Positions 1 to 5,172 of a DNA stretch of 5,677 nt are shown here, piece by piece. The position numbers were made by a program, and so were the translations under genes. Source of the stretch: Paludibacteraceae bacterium (GTDB lineage Bacteria; Bacteroidota; Bacteroidia; Bacteroidales; Paludibacteraceae); assembly GCA_947445425.1 (NCBI GenBank), contig CANFFA010000184.1:1-5677 (forward strand). Direction: 5' to 3'. Position 1 is the first letter of the stretch. Each line of letters opens with the position of its first letter. The notes beneath the pieces are model-generated. The model ran no database searches, was not told the origin of the DNA, and saw only the letters and a list, made by a program, of their open reading frames with translations.

Positions 1-282
1 GCAAGCGGATTGATTTATTCGATAGCATTCTTTTTGTTTTTCAGTGGACTCATTCGGAAATATGCACCGCTTTTGGCCATTTCGTTTGTGGTGGTTTTAC
101 TGTATGGGGGCATGGTTTGGCATCTCTTTCCTTGGCAGATTGCAGATCCTGTTTCGTGGGAAGGTCATTTGTCGGGCGGAATAGTGGGGTTGGTTTTATC
201 TCTTTTGTATCGAAACAAAGGGCCTCAAAAGCCTGAGGTGGTGTGGGAGGAGGAGGAAGAGGAAATTGAGATTAGTGATTAA
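1..282 (+). CDS. Rhomboid family intramembrane serine protease, C-terminal part (5' truncated by window edge)
   Basis: Rhomboids are polytopic inner-membrane proteases that cut transmembrane substrates within the bilayer using a Ser-His dyad. The frame is open from base 1 and begins with Ala-Ser-Gly-Leu, the end of the family GxSG motif; the Gly before it lies outside the window. The presumed nucleophile is the Ser encoded at 4-6. The partner His is at visible residue 56 (codon 166-168) in the context EGHLSGG, typical of the last catalytic helix with its small-residue packing motif. Hydrophobic segments cover about residues 4-17, 24-39 and 57-66. A charged tail with six consecutive Glu follows and ends at TAA 280-282. 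A start at the TTG at 10 is rejected because it would discard the catalytic Ser. The substrate is unknown. The N-terminal helices, probably more than 100 residues, are missing. The family call is firm; the physiological role is not visible. Confidence 0.88.
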   Translation, partial: ASGLIYSIAFFLFFSGLIRKYAPLLAISFVVVLLYGGMVWHLFPWQIADPVSWEGHLSGGIVGLVLSLLYRNKGPQKPEVVWEEEEEEIEISD

Positions 283-283
283 C

Positions 284-322
284 GTTTAGTGTTTAGTGAT
301 TTCTAGACACTAAACACTAAAC
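284..322. terminator. Perfect 15-bp hairpin made of TTTAGTG/CACTAAA heptamers between convergent genes
   Basis: GTTTAGTGTTTAGTG (284-298) and its exact reverse complement (308-322) enclose a 9-base loop. On the plus strand the stem leads into a short TAATTTTAAG stretch. It sits between the rhomboid stop (280-282) and the convergent NUDIX gene, so it fits a bidirectional transcription end. The stem is AT-rich and no long U-tract follows, so termination strength is uncertain. A further TTAGTG (272-277, inside the rhomboid 3' end) and a further CACTAA (322-327) give three unit copies in each orientation. The right arm carries the NUDIX stop codon and last codons. It could instead be a dispersed intergenic repeat. 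Confidence 0.55.
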
Positions 323-828
323 ACTAATTTTAAGTTTTTAATCAATTTCATATATTCTTGCTCAAAATTAGGAGTGAAAATGTCTTGACCAATCTGTTCG
401 TTAATTTCAGTGAGTTTCCAAAATCTGCCTTCTGAAATCTCCACCGAATCTGCTGTTATTTCTCCATCATAAATGGTATAATAGCTATGAATAAGTTCTG
501 CTTCTTGATGAGACACAAATTTGTAACGTTCGATGAAAATTGGTTCGAAATTGTGTATGCCAAGTTCTTCAGCTACCTCTCGTTTCAATGCTGTTAGAAT
601 TTCTTCACCATAGTCTACATGGCCACCCACTGAAGTGTCCCATTTTCCTGGTTGAATATCTTTGTTTAAAGCTCGTTTTTGAAGGTATAACTCACCTCCA
701 GAATTGAATACGTGTAAATGAACTACTGGGTGTAATAAAAATGAGCCAGCATGGCAATCTGTACGTGTAGCTTTGCCAATCACTTCGCCATTTTCTGTAA
801 CTATTGGAAAATATTCGATGGACTTCAT
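310..828 (-). CDS. NUDIX hydrolase, YfcD / isopentenyl-diphosphate-isomerase-like subgroup
   Basis: NUDIX enzymes hydrolyse nucleoside diphosphates linked to another moiety, using divalent metal held by the NUDIX box. The 172-residue product has a complete box at residues 69-91 that fits GX5EX7REUXEEXGU at every fixed position: G69, E75, R83, E84, E87, E88, G90. The segment before the box (His-Pro at 33-34, then a beta strand, QKR at 50-52, and GKWDTSVGGH at 61-70) resembles the YfcD-like group, which is related in fold to type 1 IPP isomerase. The usual IDI active-site Cys motif is not evident, so a hydrolase is preferred. The substrate cannot be told. The start ATG (828-826) has no Shine-Dalgarno sequence. 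It lies 40 bp downstream of prmA on the same strand and is probably cotranscribed with it. The last codons lie in the heptamer hairpin, which may have supplied the present C-terminus. Confidence 0.88.
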   Translation of the reverse strand: MKSIEYFPIVTENGEVIGKATRTDCHAGSFLLHPVVHLHVFNSGGELYLQKRALNKDIQPGKWDTSVGGHVDYGEEILTALKREVAEELGIHNFEPIFIERYKFVSHQEAELIHSYYTIYDGEITADSVEISEGRFWKLTEINEQIGQDIFTPNFEQEYMKLIKNLKLVFSV

Positions 829-868
829 GAGTTTAAAATTTGCTAATTATGTTTTTCAATGGTTGGAA

Positions 869-1711
869 TCAAAATTCCTTGATTGTTTTTACCACTACCC
901 AATTGTTTTTTTCTTTATAGCTGATTAATTTTAAACTGTTTCTGTTGGCTTCCGCTTCAATTAATGGAATGTCTTGTGTATAAAAACCGCTCATGTATAA
1001 TTCACCACCAATACTTAGGCAGGCAGCATATTTTTCCATATCTGCCAATAATATGTTTCGGTTGATATTTGCTAAAATAATGTCAAAATGTAATCCTTCA
1101 AGAAGTTCTGCGCCTCCAAGTTCGACTTTAATGCCTTCGACATTGTTCATGGCAATATTTTCAATAGAGTTGTCGGTACACCAAATGTCAATGTCAATTG
1201 CTAGCAAGTTTTTCGCACCACGCATGGCTGCCAAAATTGCCAATACAGCTGTTCCACAACCCATGTCTAGAAGGGATTTGTCGGCTAAATCCATGTTAAG
1301 GATTTGATCTATTACCAAGCTTGTGGTTTCGTGGTGTCCAGTGCCAAAAGCCATTTTGGGGTCAATCACAATATCATATTTTGCCTGTGGTATATCTTTG
1401 TGAAAGGAGCTGTGTATTACACAATCATTACCAATAACGATGGGTTCGAAGTAGTTTTTCTCCCACTCTTCATTCCAATTCTTTTCTGCAATTGGCGTGA
1501 TCGTATACTCAATTTTAACTTCGTATTGAAAATTATCCAATGTCATTTTTAAGTTTGATTCTTCAAAATTGTCTTGTAGAATATACGCTTCTAAATAATC
1601 TTCGGTAGGAGCAAAACTTTCAAAGCCGATTTCTCCCAACTCAGCAATTAATAAATCTGAGATATATTCTTGGTACGGGCTCATTTGGAATTTTACTTCG
1701 ATATAGTTCAT
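869..1711 (-). CDS. prmA: Ribosomal protein L11 methyltransferase PrmA
   Basis: PrmA is a cytoplasmic SAM-dependent class I methyltransferase that trimethylates ribosomal protein L11. The 280-residue product is close to the usual family length. An N-terminal L11-recognition domain covers about residues 1-75, followed by the linker with W79, E82 and W83. The catalytic domain shows FGTGHHETT (122-130), the SAM-binding motif I LDMGCGT (148-154), an acidic motif II around AIDID (171-175), and ANINRN (214-219), which is characteristic of PrmA. The start MNYIEVKF fits the N-terminus I know from Bacteroidota homologues. The leader is A-rich with no Shine-Dalgarno sequence, normal for this phylum. 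It is the first visible gene of a minus-strand pair with the NUDIX gene, read from a candidate promoter at 1794-1801. No truncation or missing key residue was seen. Confidence 0.96.
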   Translation of the reverse strand: MNYIEVKFQMSPYQEYISDLLIAELGEIGFESFAPTEDYLEAYILQDNFEESNLKMTLDNFQYEVKIEYTITPIAEKNWNEEWEKNYFEPIVIGNDCVIHSSFHKDIPQAKYDIVIDPKMAFGTGHHETTSLVIDQILNMDLADKSLLDMGCGTAVLAILAAMRGAKNLLAIDIDIWCTDNSIENIAMNNVEGIKVELGGAELLEGLHFDIILANINRNILLADMEKYAACLSIGGELYMSGFYTQDIPLIEAEANRNSLKLISYKEKNNWVVVKTIKEF

Positions 1712-1793
1712 TTTACGGTTTTTATAGGTTGGAATTTTTATTTACAAGTTAAAACAATGCCTAGTTTTCATTTTTAATCCCTGTAATTTTATG

Positions 1794-1801
1794 CAAAAGT
1801 A
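1794..1801 (-). promoter_or_regulatory. Candidate primary-sigma -7 element for prmA (TACTTTTG)
   Basis: On the minus strand these bases read TACTTTTG, matching the Bacteroidota housekeeping -7 consensus TAnnTTTG at all fixed positions. They lie about 83 bp before the prmA start, implying a leader of roughly 75 nucleotides. No good TTTG -33 box is visible at the expected distance, which lowers confidence. Confidence 0.5.
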
Positions 1802-1935
1802 AGGATATTTTTACACATTTCCACTTTTATTTCATGCTCTAAAATGCTTTTATTTTACTTGTGCTTGGCTGCTTAAATACTAAGGTAATGTAAAATGGGA
1901 CTAAATGCTCTTAAAATTAGAAAAACAATTATCAG

Positions 1936-1952
1936 CTGGCATGATTGTTGTT
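1936..1952 (+). promoter_or_regulatory. Sigma-54 (RpoN) -24/-12 promoter for the low-complexity secreted protein
   Basis: The sequence CTGGCATGATTGTTGTT matches the RpoN consensus YTGGCACGrNNNTTGCW except for two C-to-T changes. The GG at 1938-1939 is followed by exactly ten bases and then G1950-T1951, where the consensus has GC. The spacing predicts a start site near 1962 and a leader of about 45 nucleotides before ATG 2008. It is on the correct strand in an intergenic region. If real, transcription needs a bacterial enhancer-binding protein, not encoded here. A TATAAT-like hexamer at 1954-1959 overlaps the start-site side but has no matching -35, so it is a weaker alternative. Confidence 0.6.
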
Positions 1953-1994
1953 TTATAATTTTCACTTAAAACCAGCAACTGCTATAAATTAAAC

Positions 1995-2001
1995 AGGAGG
2001 T
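1995..2001 (+). promoter_or_regulatory. Full-consensus Shine-Dalgarno sequence AGGAGGT
   Basis: AGGAGGT is complementary over seven bases to the canonical 16S rRNA 3' end and is separated by six bases from ATG 2008, fixing that start. None of the other three visible starts in the window (prmA, NUDIX, the barrel gene) has such a motif. Most Bacteroidota genes lack one, so this is unusual and suggests specialised translation. Confidence 0.85.
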
Positions 2002-2007
2002 CTATTT

Positions 2008-3399
2008 ATGAACAGAAACACTTTTGCAATCATCCTATCGTTTATGATCCCAATGGTGGGAATGAGTCAGGAAACGTTAATTGATGATCTTTATTTCAAG
2101 CCAAGCGATGCAAAAGTCATCGAAAAAGAGAGTAGAAATAGTAATCGACAAGTCACCAACTACAAAAATGGTGCAAAAGAAATTATTTTTATCGAGCGTG
2201 GCAATGAGAAGCGAAACTCTGAACCAGTTTCCGGATCTGTACTTGCACAAGCCAATGACAGTATGCAGTTTTCAGATCAATCTGGTAATGAAAGTGATGC
2301 TGAGTATGCTGCTCGTATCCGCCGTTTTCATTCGCCCAATAATGGTTTAAATATTACTAATAATTATTATGATCAAGGGTATAACAATGGTTATAATAAT
2401 TGGAATAATTCTTATTTTGGTTATTCAGATTGGGCTTGGGGAAACAATTGGTATCATCCCTACAGTAGTTTCTATTCTCCATGGGGTTATAGCAGTTATA
2501 ATAACTGGTATGGTTATGGTATGGGTGGATTTTATGGTTATGGTTCCGGCTATTATGGCGGTGGATATTATGGTAGTTATGGATATCCTTATTATGGAGG
2601 ATATTATGGATACTCACCTTATTACGGGAATAGCTGTTACAGCAGTAATTCTTATGTTTATAGAAACTCTAATCACAACGAAGCAAGCAGAAGAGCTTAT
2701 AACAATACTGGTGGATCATCGGCAAGGCAGGTAAGTGGGTATTCACCAAGTTCTCAAGTTGTCAATAGCAGAGCTAGTTCTGCTAATTCCAGTCGTTCTT
2801 ATACGCAAATTAGTGGAAGTCGAACAGCCCCTACTTATGAATCAGTAGGTAGAAGTAGTTCTCGTTCAGGTAGCTCCATGGTTGGTTCTGGAAGTCGCAG
2901 TGGTTCCAGTAGTTCCAATGGCATGATTCAAGATCGAGCTGGAAGTCGTTCTACTGTTGGTGGTGGCGAAAGAAGGAACTCAGATGCATCCCCCTCAGCT
3001 ACCACAATCAATACCCGTCCGAGAACAACAAATTATGCAAGTTACAATGGTAGTGAAAGTGCGGGTAGTACACGTACTGCTACAAATGTTGGTTCAGAAA
3101 CACGTGGAGGCTATTCCAGCGGTTCACGCAACAATGAAAATTCTTATTCTACAACTGCTCCGTCCCGAAGCTCTTACTCAACGAGTACGTCTACCCGCAG
3201 TTCTTCTTCAACGGAATCTAGAAGTTCAAGCACACCTTCTTATAGTGGGTCACGCACTAGTTCTCCTACATACAGCAGCGGAAGTTCCAGTGGTTCAAGG
3301 AGTAGCTATAGTGCCCCTTCCTCTTCCAGTTCATCCAGCTCTTCATCCAGTTCCAGTGGTGGGTCTAGAAGTTCCAGTGGCGGTGGTGGACGAAGATAA
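2008..3399 (+). CDS. Secreted low-complexity protein: Tyr/Gly/Asn-rich middle and Ser/Arg/Gly-rich tail, function unknown
   Basis: I do not recognise a named family for this 463-residue product. Residues 1-20 look like a Sec signal peptide (Asn/Arg start, hydrophobic core 6-18, likely cut before Q21), with no lipobox Cys. A short folded-looking or conserved-type segment follows: QETLIDDLYFKPSD (21-34), a beta-like EIIFIERG (58-65), and DAEYAARIRRFH (97-108). Residues 117-218 are dominated by Tyr, Gly, Asn and Trp, with repeated YGY, YYGG and GYY words. Residues 235-463 are rich in Ser, Arg, Gly and Thr, include 13 consecutive Ser (438-450), and end in Gly-Gly-Gly-Gly-Arg-Arg. The only Cys is C210. 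No enzymatic motif was seen. The protein is probably periplasmic, surface-associated or extracellular, and largely disordered or structural. The sigma-54-type promoter and strong ribosome site suggest conditional, high-level production. The barrel gene downstream is on the same strand. Confidence 0.85.
   Translation: MNRNTFAIILSFMIPMVGMSQETLIDDLYFKPSDAKVIEKESRNSNRQVTNYKNGAKEIIFIERGNEKRNSEPVSGSVLAQANDSMQFSDQSGNESDAEYAARIRRFHSPNNGLNITNNYYDQGYNNGYNNWNNSYFGYSDWAWGNNWYHPYSSFYSPWGYSSYNNWYGYGMGGFYGYGSGYYGGGYYGSYGYPYYGGYYGYSPYYGNSCYSSNSYVYRNSNHNEASRRAYNNTGGSSARQVSGYSPSSQVVNSRASSANSSRSYTQISGSRTAPTYESVGRSSSRSGSSMVGSGSRSGSSSSNGMIQDRAGSRSTVGGGERRNSDASPSATTINTRPRTTNYASYNGSESAGSTRTATNVGSETRGGYSSGSRNNENSYSTTAPSRSSYSTSTSTRSSSSTESRSSSTPSYSGSRTSSPTYSSGSSSGSRSSYSAPSSSSSSSSSSSSSGGSRSSSGGGGRR
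2356..2661 (+). repeat. Aromatic/glycine low-complexity coding tract
   Basis: This stretch encodes residues 117-218 and consists largely of GGT/GGA/GGC, TAT and AAT codons, giving imperfect TATGG- and TTATTATGG-like DNA repeats. The unit length is irregular, so it reads as a biased-composition domain with no true tandem array. Shadow open frames on both strands here come from the absence of stop codons in the repeat. Confidence 0.7.
3319..3357 (+). repeat. Thirteen-serine run encoded by mixed TCN and AGY codons
   Basis: The run uses TCC five times, AGT three times, TCT twice, TCA twice and AGC once. TCN and AGY serine codons cannot interconvert by one synonymous base change, so this mixture does not look like recent slippage of a single codon. 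It suggests that serine content is held by selection on the protein. Confidence 0.85.
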
Positions 3400-3429
3400 G
3401 CAATGAAATTTATTGCAAATCATTTTTTT
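3400..3429 (+). terminator. Weak hairpin and T-run after the low-complexity gene (tentative)
   Basis: GCAAT (3400-3404) pairs with ATTGC (3412-3416), extendable by a G-U pair, and seven T follow at 3423-3429. The stem is short and six bases separate it from the T-run, so termination would be partial at best. Read-through into the barrel gene 126 bp downstream is plausible. No sigma-54-like element is visible in 3400-3525. The nearest TAnnTTTG-like word there, TATTTTCG at 3475-3482, has a mismatch and no upstream TTTG. Confidence 0.3.
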
Positions 3430-3525
3430 ATAAGTTAAACGCTAATAGATAAAACTAAAAAAATAGAATCGAACTATTTTCGACAGTAGAATAATACAAT
3501 CGATCATCTTTAAAACGACAATTAT

Positions 3526-5067
3526 ATGAAACGAATAGGTTTTGCTTTTACAGTGCTTTTAAACTGCACTTTGATGATGGCTCAAACAGAATTGGACGTC
3601 TTGAAATATATACAAACCGACCTAAATGGTACGGCCCGCTATATGGGAATGGGTGGAGCCTTTGGTGCATTGGGTGGAGACGCTTCTTCTATTAAGGACA
3701 ACCCCGCCGGATTGGGAATTTATCGTAGGTCCGAACTAGTTGGTACTTATGATGCCATGATGCAGAGTACAACTTCTAAGTGGAATAGCGTTAGTAGTGT
3801 AACTGAAGCTCCTTATAAAAGTGCATTTTCTAATTTCTCATTCGTGGTGGCTTCTCCAACTTGGAAAAGTGAAAATGGTAGTAGCGATGGTTTGTTGAGC
3901 TCAAATTGGTCATTTGGATACAATCGTTTGAAAAATTTCAATAGGAGTTTGAATATAAAGAGTGGAGGGTCAGGTTCATCGATGAGCGATTACATTGCTT
4001 ATTTTTCGGAAGGATTAACTACAGCTGATTTAAAATACCAGTCTGGAGTTTATGAACCTTTTGATAATAAAAATGTACCTTGGATCTCCGTTTTAGCATT
4101 TGAAGGTAAACTTATGAAAAATAATTTAGGATCTTGGAGTTCTTTATTAGATCCTAATGAATCAGTTACTCCGAGTTATAAAATAACTGAGTCCGGTCAC
4201 ATTAATGAATACTCTCTTGGATGGGCTGGGAATTTCAGTAATGTGTTTTATTTGGGTACTACTTTAAATCTTCGCAAAATCAATTATTCAGCTAGTATAA
4301 ATTATGCTGAAAATTTTGGTAATGGGGGGAATTTAAGTTTAAATAATGCTATAACTACTGTTGGTAGTGGCGCTAACTTAAGTATTGGTACAATTATACG
4401 TCCAACAGATTATTTGAGATTTGGATTAGCTCTTCAAACTCCTACAGTATATGATTTGAGTGATACTTATAACCCAGCTCTCGTTGTTGTTACAGATTCA
4501 ATTTTTACATCTAATCCAGCCAATGGTGCCACCAATGATTTTCAATTACAAGAACCCCTTAAAGTAAATTTGAGCGTTGCATTGATTTTAGGAAAAAAGG
4601 CTATTTTAAGTGCAGAGTATGAATATAAAAACTATACTGGTACTCGTTTAATGGATTTAAATGGTGATGTAAATGTTTACAGTGCTGAAAATGATGCCAT
4701 GGCGGCTGTACTGAATAACAATGGTTTGTTAAAGGTCGGCGCTGAATTTAAATTAACAAATAGTTTTTCTATACGAGGAGGATATGCAAATTCAAAAGCA
4801 GCTTCAAAATCTACTGCTGAGAAATTTATGCCTGATAATACTGTTCGTACTGATACAGAGTACTTTTTACATAATAGTACAAATTATTTTACAGCAGGTT
4901 TTGGATATAGAGAAAGTAATTGGTTTGTAGATGTTGCATTTGTAGATAAAGTAGTTGATCAAAGTTTTTATCCTTATAATTCGAATAAGTTGGCAGTGGC
5001 TGTACAGCCGGCATCAGTTATCACAACAAATAACAATGTGTTGGTCAGTTTAGGATTTAAGTTTTGA
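3526..5067 (+). CDS. OmpP1/FadL/TodX-family outer membrane beta-barrel protein
   Basis: Family members are 14-strand outer-membrane barrels that move hydrophobic molecules such as fatty acids or aromatics; in Bacteroidota many are labelled hemin receptor without proof. The 513-residue product has a signal peptide at about 1-20 (Lys-Arg start, cut after MMAQ). The family N-terminal signature spans about residues 35-66, including RYMGMGGAFGALGGD (38-52) and DNPAGLGIYR (58-67), the latter carrying the NPAG plug motif. Alternating polar/aromatic strand segments follow to the end. The C-terminus VSLGFKF ends in Phe, as expected for recognition by the BAM assembly machinery. The start ATG 3526 has an A-rich leader without a Shine-Dalgarno sequence. 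It is codirectional with the low-complexity gene and followed by a strong terminator. The transported substrate cannot be inferred; hemin binding should not be assumed. Confidence 0.88.
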   Translation: MKRIGFAFTVLLNCTLMMAQTELDVLKYIQTDLNGTARYMGMGGAFGALGGDASSIKDNPAGLGIYRRSELVGTYDAMMQSTTSKWNSVSSVTEAPYKSAFSNFSFVVASPTWKSENGSSDGLLSSNWSFGYNRLKNFNRSLNIKSGGSGSSMSDYIAYFSEGLTTADLKYQSGVYEPFDNKNVPWISVLAFEGKLMKNNLGSWSSLLDPNESVTPSYKITESGHINEYSLGWAGNFSNVFYLGTTLNLRKINYSASINYAENFGNGGNLSLNNAITTVGSGANLSIGTIIRPTDYLRFGLALQTPTVYDLSDTYNPALVVVTDSIFTSNPANGATNDFQLQEPLKVNLSVALILGKKAILSAEYEYKNYTGTRLMDLNGDVNVYSAENDAMAAVLNNNGLLKVGAEFKLTNSFSIRGGYANSKAASKSTAEKFMPDNTVRTDTEYFLHNSTNYFTAGFGYRESNWFVDVAFVDKVVDQSFYPYNSNKLAVAVQPASVITTNNNVLVSLGFKF

Positions 5068-5106
5068 TGAAGAAAAGGGATTAATCACAAAGTCTCAAAG
5101 ATATCT

Positions 5107-5159
5107 AAAATCAAAAAGCGTAATGAAAGAGCAGATCTTTTATTACGCTTTTTGGTTTT
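5107..5159. terminator. Bidirectional intrinsic terminator, 24-bp stem
   Basis: Bases 5107-5130 pair with 5136-5159 around a five-base loop (5131-5135), with G-U or U-G pairs at 5111-5155 and 5125-5141 on the plus-strand RNA. The core AAAAAGCGTAAT/ATTACGCTTTTT is perfect. The T-rich descending arm on the plus strand and the equivalent T-rich arm on the minus strand suit termination in both directions. It lies between the convergent barrel and KorC-like genes, 39 bp after the barrel stop and 13 bp beyond the KorC-like stop. Confidence 0.85.
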
Positions 5160-5172
5160 GGAAATAGGTGTA

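Larger units (their letters stand above)
1712..2007. other. Divergent intergenic region between prmA and the low-complexity gene
   Basis: These 296 bases contain no convincing coding region. On the minus strand they hold a Bacteroidota-type -7 element for prmA. On the plus strand they hold a sigma-54-type promoter and a strong ribosome binding site for the gene at 2008. The middle (about 1802-1930) is AT-rich and carries three ATGCTYT words (1834-1840, 1844-1850, 1905-1911). Two of these extend into a near-repeat, TGCTCTAAAAT at 1835-1845 and TGCTCTTAAAAT at 1906-1917. These could be activator sites but could equally be chance in AT-rich DNA. Confidence 0.6.

Noticed and set aside
10..282. 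A complete 90-residue membrane protein starting at TTG 10
   Set aside because: The frame is open to base 1 and the upstream codons encode the Ala-Ser-Gly of the rhomboid catalytic motif, so this is a truncated rhomboid.
993..1552. Two plus-strand open frames (993-1307 and 1304-1552)
   Set aside because: They lie antisense to the well-supported prmA gene, their products have no recognisable domain, and no ribosome site precedes them.
1954..1959. TATAAT as an E. coli-type -10 box for the gene at 2008
   Set aside because: There is no TTGACA-like -35 at a suitable distance, and Bacteroidota primary sigma prefers TAnnTTTG. The overlapping sigma-54 match is much stronger.
2081..2350. An 89-residue plus-strand frame within the start of the low-complexity gene
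   Set aside because: It overlaps the supported frame entirely and lacks its own ribosome site or recognisable domain.
2357..2734. Antisense His/Asn-rich frame (2357-2617) and a Met/Ile-rich plus-strand frame (2369-2734)
   Set aside because: They are by-products of the repetitive TAT/GGT/AAT coding tract, which lacks stop codons in other frames. The composition mirrors the repeat.
2957..3406. A 149-residue plus-strand frame ending just past the low-complexity gene
   Set aside because: It is an out-of-frame reading of the Ser/Arg/Gly-rich tail. The main frame has the signal peptide, promoter and ribosome site.
3475..3482. TATTTTCG as a -7 promoter element for the barrel gene
   Set aside because: It has one mismatch to TAnnTTTG in an AT-rich region and no TTTG about 19-21 bases upstream, so it is not distinguishable from chance.
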